The position numbers were made by a program, and so were the translations under genes. From assembly GCF_011397635.1 (NCBI RefSeq), contig NC_064767.1, positions 22,308,537 to 22,372,536 of the forward strand: 64,000 nt of DNA. The letters are read 5' to 3'. Of the stretch, positions 13,381-26,434 are shown piece after piece. The notes beneath the pieces were generated by a model. The model saw only the letters and a list, made by a program, of their open reading frames with translations. It was not told where the DNA came from and did no database searches. This stretch comes from Epinephelus fuscoguttatus. Lineage: Eukaryota > Chordata > Actinopteri > Perciformes > Serranidae. Numbering within the stretch: position 1 is the stretch's first letter; each line of letters begins with the position of its first letter.

Positions 13381-15060
13381 CTTTCCCGGGTACTGTTGAC
13401 TACTCCAGCACTGTGACAACTACAGATCTTCACATTTTCTCTCTATCAGCTGTTTCTGGGTCGAGTGCGTGTGTATAACGCGCTGTTTTCTGGCTGTTCC
13501 GTCCTGTTAGGTTGGGCGCATTCAGCCCACAGGAGTCGTGTTCAGTTGAAGCCGGGCTCTCCCAACTCTTCTCTTTCAGCTGAGGAAGAGGAAAAAAAAG
13601 CAGTGGAGCAGGGCAGGATGGAGGAGAGGAGCGACACCCGAGGAGAGACACAAAACTCCACTTTTACACAGAAAAAAAAGTAACACAAATCATGAGAAAT
13701 AGGAAGCAGATTATCTGTCTGGGTGGTGTTACGCAAAATGACAGACTGTTTGAGAATGGGAACAAACATCCTATCTTTTTTGTTTATGAAACAGGATTAG
13801 AGGATTATAAATCAAATGTATTATTCTTTTTAAAAAAATTTTTTTTTAGACTTGATTAATTCAAATGATTCAATTCATATGATGCAACATTTCTACTCAT
13901 TTTTTTTGCTTTTGCTTTATGATTATTTTGAATTTGTCAAATCAAACAGGCAGGTCGATTAGTTAAGATAAGTTTGCTTTTAATGATCAATACTTAAATT
14001 TTTGATCCATGCATGCTGTCTCAGACATTTCGCTCTCAAATGAACAACAGTAGAACTGCAAAGACAGAAATTATAGGCCTGAATGCAAATGGACCAATGG
14101 CAGGATGTGATGATGACAGCTTTTCAGAGTCTTCCTGAGATTGTCATCAAACTTCCCAACACAATACAATGCGATAAGCGACTAAAATCCGACATGAAAC
14201 AAAACATCTCCCAGCCTATAGTGTAATCATACTGTAGCTACCCAGACAGTTGGAGGCTTTCATGTGTTCCCGCTTCCTCATTACAGAAAGTTGGCTCTAT
14301 AACCACCAGGACATTTACCCAAACCAAAGCTTTGATGCAGAATAATCCATTAAATGCTTATTAGACAGAAACATTTAGTTTATGAATAATGCATTTGCCC
14401 GGTGGCAAACCCAGACCACCCTGCATCATGTCATGTAACAGTGGCCAATTTTGCAATTTCCAAAATGCCCACATTAGTCGGGACAACTTCTACCACTCGT
14501 GCAACTCTCGTGTAGCTGCACTTATTGTTTCCAGAGATGTGACCAAAAACTCTCCCACATAGCGTGGATAGACTTGGATACTCTGTTTATCTGATGCGCA
14601 AAGTGCAAATAGTGGAGTGACTGTTCTTTTAAAACCATAGGAGACAATAAGATGTCAGAAGAGCTCCCTGCACACATTATAATGATTTCTATCTGACTAA
14701 CTGCAGGCTGGCACAGGCGTGTGTGAGGTCTTGTTCCGCAGGATGTGATCCCCTAAGATCAAGGCTTTAGGAAACTGTGCAGCTTACACGCAGTTAAGAG
14801 AGAGCACATTATATTTAATTTGTTGTACACTGTTTTATAGGTGAAAATGTAACTCTTGTTCATATGTAGTGCACAGTATGTCCACTGCTCAGCTGCATGC
14901 ATGCTGTATTGGATGAATAACCCCATTACAGACACCCATAATGTGCATTATTGTTCAGATCATCACTGTATTTCCTCACCAGCGCCCATATCTCTCTACC
15001 TCACTGACAGGACTGTAAATCAGACAGGGGAGAATTTGACAAGGGACTAAATTCGAGGCG
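13381..15060. other. Intergenic region between divergent antxrl and prdm8b
   Basis: No coding exon was found. The antxrl start and the probable prdm8b 5' exon face away from each other here, so promoters of both genes should lie in or near this stretch. No TATA box or other core element could be assigned with confidence. About 13800-14000 is AT-rich. Confidence 0.5.
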
Positions 15061-15305
15061 TGTGCGCGCGTGTATGTGTGTGTGTGCGTGAGCGCGCACG
15101 TGTTTATATCAATGCGCCACGCTCCAGTGCGCTCTCTGAAGGGGATAAGTGGGAGTAGGAGAGGAGAGGGACGACAGTACGGAGGAAGATTCAGTCGGAT
15201 AAGTAACTCGTCACCAAGGAACGAGAAGGCATCGTCACCGAGGTCCACTGCACCTGCTGCAACTTGCTGCCACACGGCACCAACATCCTACTCCATGTCC
15301 AGCGG
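15061..15305 (+). other. prdm8b: Probable 5' non-coding exon of prdm8b
   Basis: A CpG- and purine-rich block ends in AGCGG followed by the donor GTGAGT at 15306. The next good acceptor in the same direction is at 16055, eight bases before the prdm8b start codon. The 5' boundary is not defined. The open frame through the block has no recognisable protein, so it is taken as untranslated. Confidence 0.4.
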
Positions 15306-16062
15306 GTGAGTCCGACCCTATTAATGCACTTCTGCTTTCTCCACAAACACGCACGATCTGTCTCTCAAATGCCTTTTTTCCCAAAAAGACTGGCATTTTG
15401 AGATTGGCACCACATCACTCTGTCATGATGCTGCGCGTCAACTAACATTTAAAGACAAACACATAAACGATGCGATACTTTTTACTGACCAGAGCGAGGA
15501 AAAAAAATCAGTAGTCGTAATCTTTGTGCGTTAATACTGTTGATAAATCACGAAAAAAAAGCATATTGAACTTATCCTGCGCACAGAGGAGGCAGTTGGG
15601 CTCCACGGCAGATGGGGAGACAAAAGGAGAAACCGAGTGAAAAACTGAGACAAAGGACGTTAGAAATCATTTTGCCTCGACACCGGCTGCGCCCGCTTCA
15701 CAATGAGGACGCTGAATTTTAGAAGAAAAACATAAAATACTGTTGTATAAATTATTTTTTCCAATATTGCAAGCAAGACTATCCAGCCTGGATTTGGAGC
15801 ACCTGAATCCAAATCAGCTCACGGCATGTCAGACCACTACAGCCTGTATTTTATTTCATATCTCAGCTGTTCCTCTATATTTTGTTTGACCAAAACCAAT
15901 AATTAAAAACATATATTAATTGGTACACTTCTCATTTAGTCTACTCTCCTTTAAAGATGAAGTTAGGCCTCGTTTGTTTTGTCTTCATCTTGAAATAATA
16001 ACTCAAACCTATTGTTTTCCTGCTCTCTAATAATAACCGTTGTATTTCATTGCAGTTTAACG

Positions 16063-17471
16063 ATGGATCACACTTTTCTGCCTCGGTCAATCTGGACCGG
16101 TGACAGTAAATTCCTCCAGCATCCAGCGGATCTCTACACCAGTGTGGTCGTTACGCGCAGCATCCCTGTAGGCACGTGCTTTGGTCCGTGTGTGCTCCAA
16201 AACACTTTCTACGACACTATCGCCTTCATAGCGCAAAAATCATGCGACAAGAGAGCTAAATCCTATGTGTTCAGGGTGAGTTGGAGCTGATGTTGTAGCC
16301 TGGTGAATTCATACCTTGATTTGTTTGTTCGTTATTTTAATTTTAACAGAATTTAAACATATGATGCCCCTTATTCCTAATGCTATGATGCCATATCTGA
16401 ATGCTGCCCATCTGCATTTTTTTGTTTGTCACAAGGCTGCTGTCTTGGGTTTTATATCAATGAACTAACATTTTAAAACGTGGATTCAATTATTTTAACG
16501 ATTTCACCTGCTGAATATCAATTTAAATATTGAATATTCTAGGAATTGCACACTTGTATTGAAGACACAAATAAAAATCTCAGGGACTCCTCTCAACAGG
16601 TGGACCCCGAGGCCATGCGTAATTCTGCGCTGGTGATGTCCTGGCTGCGGCTCGTGCAGGCTGCGCGCAACGGAGAGGAGCAGAACACAGAGGCCTTTTT
16701 GAAGGCGGGTCAGCTGTATGTGCGGACCATCCGGGACATACGGCAGGAGGAAGAGCTGCTGGTGTGGTACGACCAGGAGCTGTCTCACCTACTGGGCTTC
16801 ACAGACATGAGCAGAGGATCAAGTGAAGGTGAGTGTGAAAGATCAGGATACTGGCAGGGCTTTAATATAAGGCCCTGAAAGCACAGTAGGCATCATTAAA
16901 TTTACTGACTTGTGTGAGGATGTAAATTTGTATATTTGGGGTTTGACTGTATAGTCAAGGTGTGATTTTTTTGTCTTACAGAGTTCAAATGTGGAAGATG
17001 TAACCAGGTCTTCAAGAATGAATATCCTTTCCTGGCTCACTGTCGATTCCTGTGTACCCAAGTAAAAACTGACACCTGGAGCCGAGAGGTTTACGAGCAC
17101 AAGCATGTGGAAATTAAGAGGCAACACCGAGTGACAGACTTCCACAACATCGCCAGAGATTTGGAGCACAAAAAATCTGGCAGCAGCGAGGACGCAGAGA
17201 TTTCTCCCAAGAGAAGGAAATACGAGGAAACTCTTTTCCCCAAAGTGCGGAAAACAGTCCTGTTGGAAAAAACGAATATTTCAAATGATGACAATATCAC
17301 ACCGCTGATTAAAGGCTACGACCAGGCAGCAGGAGATGCATCCTCCTCTGCGGGGAAACTGAAAGCTGATAAGATCAAACCGGATCATTTGGGATGTAAG
17401 AATGACGCTTTTACGCACAGCAGAGGGATGGACGCACAGTCGGAGGCAGGTGAGAGCTCTGGTGTGCACTC

Positions 17472-17505
<34 letters not shown>

Positions 17506-18066
17506 GCGTTTTCTCTGGTCCTGTCCAACAGTCAGGGCGAGCAGAAAAGCGCTTTCTGCAAACCGAGTAAAAGAACTTCCCCTGTTGACCCCCAGGCGCA
17601 TCTCAGCAGCGCTCCAACAGCCCCCTCTAGCCGCCTAGAGGAGATGACTGATGCCTTCACCTCCAGGACTGTTATGGGATACAACAATCTAATGGCATCC
17701 AACATCCTGAGCGGTGACTTACAGACTGTGCCCTCCCCGGTTGCACTGAACAATGCTTTCCATTACGCACCGGAGCACTGGTCCAGGAACATTGGCGTCC
17801 AGCTGCAGACCACATCTTCTCTCACGATCCTTCCACCGACTTTCACCTCATTCGGCGTGTCGGTGCAGAACTGGTGCGCCAAATGCAACCTGTCCTTCCG
17901 CATGACCTCCGACCTCGTCTTCCACATGCGCTCTCACCACAAGAAGGAGTTCGCTGCGGAGTCCCACGTGAGGAGGAGAAGGGAGGAGAAACTCACCTGC
18001 CCGATTTGCCATGAATACTTCCGGGAGCGGCACCACCTGTCCAGACACATGACCTCTCATAACTAA
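16063..18066 (+). CDS. prdm8b: PRDM8-type PR-domain zinc-finger transcriptional regulator
   Basis: Three coding exons: 16063-16275, 16543-16828 and 16982-18066. Phases join exactly and give 527 residues. Residues about 5-155 form a PR (SET-related) domain, ending in the typical EEELLVWYDQEL block. A first zinc finger follows at residues 168-191 (C170, C173, H186, then C191 in place of a second histidine or nearby). Residues 330-341 are a poly-serine run encoded by (AGC)10. Two C-terminal C2H2 fingers lie at 465-486 and 506-526, the last ending the protein at SHN. PRDM8 family proteins act in the nucleus as repressors, with roles in neural development; mammalian ZNF488 is a related protein lacking the PR domain. 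The start was chosen because the ATG lies just after an acceptor at 16055 and opens directly into the PR domain. The gene is divergent from antxrl and convergent with gdf10. Whether it is named prdm8 or prdm8b/znf488 depends on synteny, which favours the latter. Confidence 0.88.
17473..17505 (+). repeat. Coding (AGC)n trinucleotide repeat, poly-serine
   Basis: Ten AGC codons followed by AGT lie in the third coding exon of prdm8b. Together with the preceding TCA they encode 12 serines. Such runs readily change length between individuals. Confidence 0.95.
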
Positions 18067-21000
18067 AACAAATAAGGGACAAAAACATTATTTATTTCTT
18101 TAACGATGCTCGTATTTAACAGGCTTAGACGGCGAGACTTTGGTGCGTAACAGTGAATGTAGGTAGCTGTAAAGAAAATAGCGAAACGGACACACGTGGC
18201 CATCACAGCCTGTCCACTAGATGACGATAGAGGTACGTGTAAGCTGATCTCACTGCAGTTTGTTGTCTGTCCTTTAGCCCTGTGTGTGTTAGGTTGATGA
18301 TTATTTTTGTGCCTTATGGAACTCAGGAGGGAAGAAAGACGGAGAGATCTGGAGGACAGCTCATGATTGTTACAAATATCTCCTCGCTTATTTATCTGCT
18401 TTTTTCTGCTCTGGTTTGTACGACAGATGTGGACTGAGTGTGTTTGCACATTCGCTTTGAAATCTAAAATGATGAAAAATGAAACAGGCGTGTTGAGTGT
18501 TTTGTTCCATCATCATGTTGGGTGTCAGTTTTTGTATGCTCCAACAGGCGGCGACTGAGACCAACTTTTCTCTCTCCTTTTCCCTCTGTAGATGATTTAA
18601 TATAAAGAACACCTATGAAATGTGTTTGTTGTGTGACTGGACTGTCCCGAATGACACCAGGATAGTGTAGCTGGATTCACTTTAGCAACAGGGGGAAATT
18701 TGTAAGAAAAATGCATGAATCAGTTGGAGGAAATTAACATTATGTTGTTCTGGGTCTGCTCTCATGCACTGCTGGACAATATGAGACAAAACTGTTGTTT
18801 AAAACAGTGGTTCCCAACCTTTTTTTCTGAAGAGAACCCCTTTTCTGTCATTCAGTAAATTGATGACACCTTACTAAGTGACATATTTTATGGATATTAT
18901 ATTCAATGCATTACAATAACAGCACAGAACAACTGATAAACTGTACAATTACCCCAAATAGCAAACGCATAACTGCAAGAAATTTATCTAAAATGAGAGA
19001 TTGGATGAGATTTCAGCAGAATGTGTCCTGTGAGTTTCACATCAAAGATGAGTTTTCCTGATGTATATAGGAACTGTTTATACAATTATCTGTCTGTATT
19101 ATTTCATTTTTATTTTTTCAACAAGCATACATACTTTATAGGCCTGTTTTTTGGACACATTCAATGTTTTTTTTCTCACTGATGCTTGGCCATTCTTCTG
19201 TTAGCGCTTTGGTTGTTTTACTGCATACTTCTTTTAGTGCAAGGCCAGGCTGTTAGCAGAGAAAAGGCTCTGTGAATATGTGTCCAGGTCTTTACCGTGC
19301 CCATATCCTGTGAGTTTATATTTTGAATAATGATCTGAACTTTTAAGATCGCAATTTAATTTATTTTTCTCCACAGGAATGAATGAGATGCCGAGTATAG
19401 GCCTTCTGTATATATTTTTCAAAAGTATTTTTACACCCTGTAAAATCAAGAAGGCCTCGTGACGCCTTGTGAAGCTGTGGGGACCCCTAGTGGGGTTCAG
19501 GACCCCCAGGTTGGGAACCAGAGATTTAAAATCTGTATGCCATTTAAGATGCTTCACCAAACATTTCAGCATGCAATTTGAAGTAAATGAAAACAGCGAG
19601 AGATTGATTTCCAGGCTGCCACTCAAAAATTAAATCAGGTTCTAGTTTAAAAAAACTTTCATGGTTATCATTCATCTACAGTCCTGGATGAAGTCCACAT
19701 AAACCTTTGAATTTGTGATTTTAATGTTTCTCAGTGAGTGCCTTACGTCCCATTCAGGTCAGGCTGCCGACAGATGGACATAAATAGCCGTCTCTGTTGC
19801 AGGTAAATGAGGCGGCAAGAAGGCATGAAGTTCATGGGAAAGTCAAGACTCGACCCTGTTCAGTCCCTCTGTAACATAAGCGGGGAGGTAAACCCGCCCA
19901 GGCTGCTGTTATCTACTTTTATTCGAGTAACAGAGCTTATCCTTCAGTTTTTTAATACCACAAACTGATTATGTTTTATTACTGGGACTGAAACCTCCAC
20001 AAAAACTGAAAAAAATTGCCCCACAAAAAATTGGCTTTGAGAACACACTACAACTTGTTCATAATCTTTCAATAAGTTTCAAAACCTCATATTTGTTTCC
20101 ATGCTTAAATGGACTTCTTGGCTTAATAAAAGTTATTTGGAAACAGGTAAAAGTAGATTTTTCCCTGCTTCCAAAGGGAAAAATAAGATTTTTAAATAAA
20201 ATACCCAGAGGTCCACATGATTAAATGGGTGATTAAGAGGCACAGTGTCACTCTATTAAAGCTACATCCTAATGAACACAACTATTAGTTCTCTGAGCTC
20301 AGTAACCATGTGAGGAAAGAGCCATTTCAGCCCAGACACAGAAAATCCTCTGTTGTCTAATAATGGCTGTATTGCTCTCCTTTAATTGAACAGTCATCAT
20401 GTGGAAAAACAAATATTGTTCTTGGTTCCCCATTTGCCTCGTTTGGTTTTGGCTTTTAGGCGCACTGGGCTCTGAACACGAGCCTAGACTACTGCGGTTT
20501 TCTCGGATGGAATTGACCATTGTAAGTACTCTCCTGTGACTGTGATTGCGGTTGACATGGGGTTCACTTTGTAATAGCAGACTGTGGGTCCACACTGTAA
20601 AATGGATCAGTCAGGAAATGAGGAAAAAAAATGAACCTGTATGTGTTCATTACAATCGGCCCGCCTGCTCTGAAGCTAAAACATCTATTAATGTAAACAT
20701 GATTTATAATAACCCTAATTACAGTCATCATCATAATTTAAACGGAGGTTAGACCCCGTAAAGGGTGCGTTCATAAAAAGGTTTGTCGTTGCTGAACATT
20801 GCCACTTGTTCAAAATGGAGAAAACAGAATCATGCATTTGGTATTTCAGACATTTCTGTCTCCCTCCTTCATCAAACACGGATTAAAGATAATATGTCAT
20901 GATACTGCTTATCATCATTATCATATGTTACAGTAAAACAGCGGCACACTTAAAAGCTAAAACGATAAGATGTCTCTCTTTATTTTATACCTACTACTGG

Positions 21001-22315
21001 TTTAATATACCAAGTCTTTACCCTCCTTTTAAGTTCTCTTGTTTTATAGTTGTACGACATTGAATCCTGGAAGATTTGTGCCTTACTGACAGTGATCAAC
21101 AGAGAAAATCTTTTTTAGTCAAAGTGAAAACACATCTCTACAATGTGACCTAAATAAATCACAAATACAAAACACAAAATGCATGTTTGCAAAAGTACTC
21201 ACCTCTTTTATTTATTGAAAACCCCCCCACCTAACTCATCACAGTCTGGTGCAGCCAGTTGGCTTTATAAGTCATATAATCAGTTCACCCAAAGTTAGTT
21301 GAGTCACTGTTGGTCATTTCCATAGAGATCTGTTTTCACTTTGACATTAAAGTGTCTTCCTCTGTTGGTCAGTGTCAGAAAAGCCACATGAAAACGCCTT
21401 TGATTCGTCGCTGTAAGACAATGAAACAAGTTGAATGCTTTTTATAGTCTCTGTATATCTAATGGACAAAGGAATGCAGACAGGAGGGACACAGTTTGTA
21501 TTTAGAGATGATAAAAGGTGACTCCATGCACAATGGCAACCAAAAGAATTATTATCAACTGCAATAAACAGGACAAGGGCTCAATCTTTTGTCCCTGCCC
21601 CCTACTGTGGTTGCTAAATGTCTCTGAGAGAAGATTACTGTCCAGTCTTGAACTTCAGAGCATTCTGTTGTTACAAACAGATGTGCTACTCTGTGCCAAC
21701 TTTTTTCAGGCTCAAGGCAGAACAACCGCAGACTAACGAGTTAATAAAAGGCTCCCTCTGTCATTTCACTGTCAGTTTGACACACTGTTTAAGCACCACA
21801 CAGGCCACCTTCTTTCGCTTATGAATAAAAGTGACAAGGAGTTGAGTTAAAGTGGCTGAGATCTTGTGTCTGTAAACATCTGTTAAAAAAAGGCTATTGA
21901 GGAGAACATCCTGCGATTGGAAATGCCCTGCGTTTGAATGGAGGGGTGGAAAAGGGGAAGCGCACCGTGTTTTGAAGTTCAAGTGGCTGACGTCCTAATA
22001 GGTGCGTGCCTGCTTCTTCCATCAACCATTAATCCACGGCAGCTGCATCAGCCACATTATTTGCTGGACAAGAGACATGTGAGCCTTTGGTGTGGGGTAA
22101 TAATGGGTTCAAGGGGCTTGAGGGGAATGCTGGCTATCTTTGAGTGGAACCTTCCTGCGTTTGTGCAAAGTTATTTTGGAACAGTGGTGCCCTTTTAGGT
22201 TTGTTTTGACACAAAAATCCCCCCAGGAATCAAACGGTATATGCTGTAATGACCAAGAATAACACAAAGTGTATGAAACAATAATATCCCAGCAAGAGCT
22301 TTGGATTAAATTACT
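18067..22315. other. Interval between convergent prdm8b and gdf10
   Basis: It contains the prdm8b 3' UTR (a weak AATATA-type signal near 18598), a hAT-like element at 18805-19523, and otherwise unique AT-rich sequence. No coding exon was recognised. In particular there is no trace of the long open exon of RBP3, a gene that lies beside GDF10 in mammals. Confidence 0.55.
18805..19523. mobile_element. hAT-like non-autonomous element with near-perfect target duplication
   Basis: The left end CAGTGGTTCCCAACC pairs with the right end GGTTGGGAACCAGAG. Flanks are GTTTAAAA (18797-18804) and ATTTAAAA (19524-19531), seven of eight bases identical, as expected for an aged hAT target duplication. It is 719 bp and non-coding. 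It lies just beyond the prdm8b 3' UTR. Confidence 0.75.
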
Positions 22316-22316
22316 T

Positions 22317-22322
22317 TTTTAT
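22317..22322 (-). terminator. Candidate gdf10 polyadenylation signal
   Basis: AATAAA on the minus strand, about 880 bases beyond the gdf10 stop codon at 23199. The intervening sequence is AT-rich with no competing ORF, consistent with a 3' UTR. Confidence 0.5.
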
Positions 22323-23198
22323 TCTAATTTATAGAAGGCTACCTTTTTCATAATTTAAACAATACACATGTACAAAACACAATCTCATCTAAAATATAGT
22401 AATACATAACCTAGTAACCATGACAAATTATTTTAAACCAAGTTTCACATTCAAAATAGAAAAATATTTCTGGTTTCATTATAACATTCTTGAAGTGTTA
22501 TGAGGGGGTTGGCGGGTGTAAATGAATTCCAGATGCTCTCTACAATCCATTGGATATTTCCTTTTGAAGATATATAGAGCAAGAATGTACAATAACCGTC
22601 CATTATTGGAACAAATTAACGTTGCATGTATGTACAATGTGGCGTATGATTTGTTTAAAAGTAAGAACAGCTGTATGTAAAAATCAAGAAATATGTTTCA
22701 TAATCTCTGTCATCTGTAGTGACCATGTAAGCTGCCTGATGACACACTGGTAAAAGTCTTTTGTTTATAGCCTTTGTGTCCAAAGAAAACATGAACACAA
22801 ACTCACTGTGAGTGATTTTGAAAAGCAAGCACATTCTGAGATAAAGGGAAAAATGCTCCTGTCCATGAAATCCTCAACATTATCTCAAACACAGAATCAA
22901 AACAACAGGGCTGCTTAGACATGTGGAGCCCTGACTTTACATGTGTGACTCCGATCCTCTCACTAAGGCAGACGCCAGACAATGTGTCTCTTCAAGTCTG
23001 CTGCCGCAGGACAGAAGAGATGGAAGTGATTTCTCTACAGCCTATGTTCCTCGAGGAATAGCGACGGCCAAAGTGAGTTTGTTTCCCAGTATCAAGAAAC
23101 CACTTAACAAACAGAGGTATGGTTCTGTCTCCATTAGTCCTGTTTTCTCTCTCCACATCCACCCTGTTTCGTCCTCTGCCCCCACTGACCTCCCCTTC

Positions 23199-26100
23199 CT
23201 ATCTGCAGGAGCAGGACTGGACGGACATGTTGGGATAAACCTTGAGCACCGGGTTCCTGGATTCATCCTGGTAGAGCACAGCCAGAGGACTCATCTTTTC
23301 TGGGACACAGCAGGGCTCAGGAACTCCAGGGATGATCCCGACGGCACGGACTATGCTCTGGATGGTGGCGTGGTTGGACGGCCTCGTCACCTGGGAGAGT
23401 TTGAGTGGAACGGAGAGGCAGAAAATCAGTTAAAGGGAAAAGAACAACATACAGTTACTCAAATTGGCACTATGGTTTTGGAACCAAATGAGAGTGACTG
23501 CAATGTTTGTGCTCCTACCTTAGGCATGGGGAATCCACATGTGCCAGCACAGTAGTAGGCCTCAAAGGCCTTGGGTGCTATGACCCACTCACTCCAGCCA
23601 ATGTCTGCGAAATCCACTCTGAGGTTCCTCCTGGAGCAGCCTCTGTGCTGGGTGTCGCCCCACTGCCTCCTTCTGGCCTTACGCATCGTTTGTTCATCAA
23701 AGTTCAGCACAGGTGACTGAGAGTTAACGCTCTCCTTGTACTTTTTTCCGTCCTTTCCCTCATGTCTCCGCTCATGCTTTCGGCCATCACTGGGAGTCGG
23801 CATTGCTTTGACTTTCTTCTCGGTTGACTCATCAGGTTTGAGCCCCTGTGATGTTCGTTCTGCTTCTTTGAGAACCTGAGGTTCTTCTTTACTATGTGCT
23901 CCCCTACCTTGTTCTACTCCTTCTTCCTGCTGGCTCTTTCTCTTCTTCTCTTTCCTTCCTGGTTTAGGTTTGAGTGCCAGATACCAAGTGCTCTCCCAGA
24001 GGTCATCTTTCCTGTACACATCAGGCCTGTAGTCAACCTCAGGCAGCTCATTGTTCTGAATGGGGTCAGAGAGCAGGGTTGCATCCCTTCTTTTGCGTCC
24101 TTTTGACTCCGGTGAGGAGTTAGGTCTGTGAGAGGAATGTGAGGGCTCTCCTCCCTCGCTGAAGGGGTCATATCTCTGAAGGCTTGCTGCCACGCTGTTG
24201 GGCTCAGCCAAGGCCTGGTCATTAGCATACAGTAACAGGTAAGGCAGGCTGCCACCAGACAGTGCCACCCCTGCTTTCCTCTGGTACTGATGCTCTAAGT
24301 CCAGCTCCACTGAAACAAGAAGATGACCCTTGTTCCGTGCCTCCTTTATGACCTGGGTCACATCTTTCATCTGCCACACCCCTCTCCTGTGGGGGTGGAA
24401 GGTCACATTGCCTAGAAGTGACCCCATTGACCCAGATCTGACCTCTGACCCGGAGGAGACAGAGCGAAGGAGCAGGCTGATGGACGGAGAAGGGAGGACG
24501 GCCGAGGAGCGACAGGATGGGCTTTTGAAGCGTTTACAGAACCAGGGTTTCTGATGAGGGCGCCGATCGAGCAGGAAGTGGAATGTGGCAGAGAGGATGA
24601 CCTCTGAGTCCTGGAGGGTTGTAAGGTTTAGTCGGTACACTGTCCGGTGGTCAGAGGAGTCTGCAAAGACAATCAGTCAGTTAGTGGCAGTCGGTCAGGT
24701 GAACAACCTGACAGTTTAACCTTTGTTTAATCCACAGAATGATTTTTGTAAAACCAAAATTGATCTTGTACATAAAAGATGAATCTCCACAGAGAGAATT
24801 GGGCAGTTTTGTAGCTCACAGGTGTTTCTGTGTTCTTGTTTTAAAAATGGGAAATAAGCAAAAATTAGATTCATATGTTTCATAGTTATTTGGCTTTTTT
24901 TTGTTTTTTACTGATGGGCTGAAATATTTGGCATATTTAGATTATTAAAGTGTTTCCAGTGGGAAATCAGGATTTGAACCTTCTGTGAATTTACACATTT
25001 TCCACTGTTATTTGACAGTAGTTTAAGAAGGAATGACTGAGAAAGGAACACACTGTTTCATAAAAGAGATAAAGGGGGAAAAGGAGTCAAACTGCACTTG
25101 AATCGTCCCTTCTGTGGTTTAAAACCTTGACAAGTGGGACTATTAAACACATGTCCTTGTTCTGTGTTACATGGCTGAGCTGTGGCTGCATGGCTTGGTA
25201 GGATTTCAGAAGGTGCCCTCAAGAAGAACCAGACTCTGGGGATCGGGCTGGCAGGGGTGGAGGGGGGCGAGCAGAGAGCTACATATTCATGATGAACATT
25301 AACTTCAACAGCAGAGTTATTGTTCATTGTATAAGAGTTCAGCGGAAGTATGGACTGACTCAAGAGATATACATTACCCCGGATTCAGCCTGCATATGGA
25401 AATGCTTACCTCAGTTTCTCTTAAAGCTTCCCCTTAAGCCTAATACAGCCAGCACTGTCTGCCCAGACACCAAGACATAATCAACTGTTTTAACAGATCT
25501 TACATTGTTGTGAAAACTCTCTTACATCTCTCCTTGGATTACACTCAGCCTCTGCAGTAAAAATACACACGTGTTATGATATGCCATCTGAGAACTATGT
25601 GGGATATAAATGCCTATGCGTTGTGTTTATAAAAACAGCATCAGACAGAGAGGAACGACTGTGCTTTAAGCCCTTTGACTCCAGGACGTGGAGTCACAAA
25701 TGTCCTCTAGCCACAAGAAGCCACGACAATGACCCTTTGCGAGCGCGTAACTGCCGCTGAGGTTTCACTGTACTGAAGTTGCATGCATTCTTGCGCATAT
25801 TGCGCGTCTGTCTGCGGTAATTGACCAGAAGGGGCACAGCTGCTGCCACAAACACAGTGTGCCCACAGCATCCCAAAATCATTTAAATGCATTCTCAGAC
25901 TGTTCCAAAACAATCCTACCTATTTAGAGCGTCTGGCCGAGCAATGCAGCCCCACTGAGCTCTTGCACTTTTAATAACCATCCATGGAGAGGATCAGGGG
26001 AGCTTTCTGGCTCCTCTTGACATTTTTTTGTTTCTTTTTTGCTCGGATTACTGAGCACTAATGGGACAGGCTTTTTTCCTGCACCGAAATAAAATCTAAA

Positions 26101-26434
26101 TTGCTGCATTTTACAGGAGGCGATATCTATCGATTGCGCACTGAAGGCAGGTTAATGAATGTCTCCACACACCTTGGCTGGCTCTGAAACTCCTGACAGT
26201 GTTCCCCTCTCTAAGGCGGTTTTCCCTGTTGTATTTCTCGTACAGTTTGGACATGTGCTGGGAGACCATGTCCTGATCCAGGTCATCTAAAAGCGGGTCC
26301 GACGAGGGCTGGAGGAAGGTGCTGTCCTGTGCGCTCCCAGAGACCCCTTTCATGATCTTAACTGATGCAGCACCCAGGAAACAGTTCAACATCAACAGGA
26401 ACAGGTGCGAGGAAATCATACGCAGAGCTGCCAT
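23199..26434 (-). CDS. gdf10: Growth differentiation factor 10 (BMP3b), complete
   Basis: Exons on the minus strand: 26173-26434, 23519-24660 and 23199-23390. Splice phases join and give 531 residues. Residues 1-24 are a hydrophobic signal peptide. The propeptide has the GDF10-like blocks [33 protein letters not shown] and [16 protein letters not shown] basic RKRR site lies at residues 276-279, and a basic-rich linker precedes the mature domain. All seven TGF-beta knot cysteines are present: C429, C458, C462, C495, C496, C528 and C530. The protein is a secreted, disulfide-linked ligand of the BMP3/GDF10 subgroup. BMP3 was considered because the mature domains are alike, but the propeptide and the [14 protein letters not shown] junction fit GDF10 better. 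Whether it is the a or b teleost copy cannot be told. The start codon at 26434 leads directly into the signal peptide. Confidence 0.93.

Noticed and set aside
23459..24640. Reading gdf10 as ending at the in-frame stop near 23459
   Set aside because: The residues after FPMPK are intron read-through; a good GT donor follows AAG and the next exon supplies the missing conserved C-terminal cysteines.
23199..26434. Assignment as bmp3 with a 4q21-type locus
   Set aside because: The mature domains are similar, but the propeptide blocks and the neighbouring phosphatase fit GDF10 and the 10q11-type locus better.
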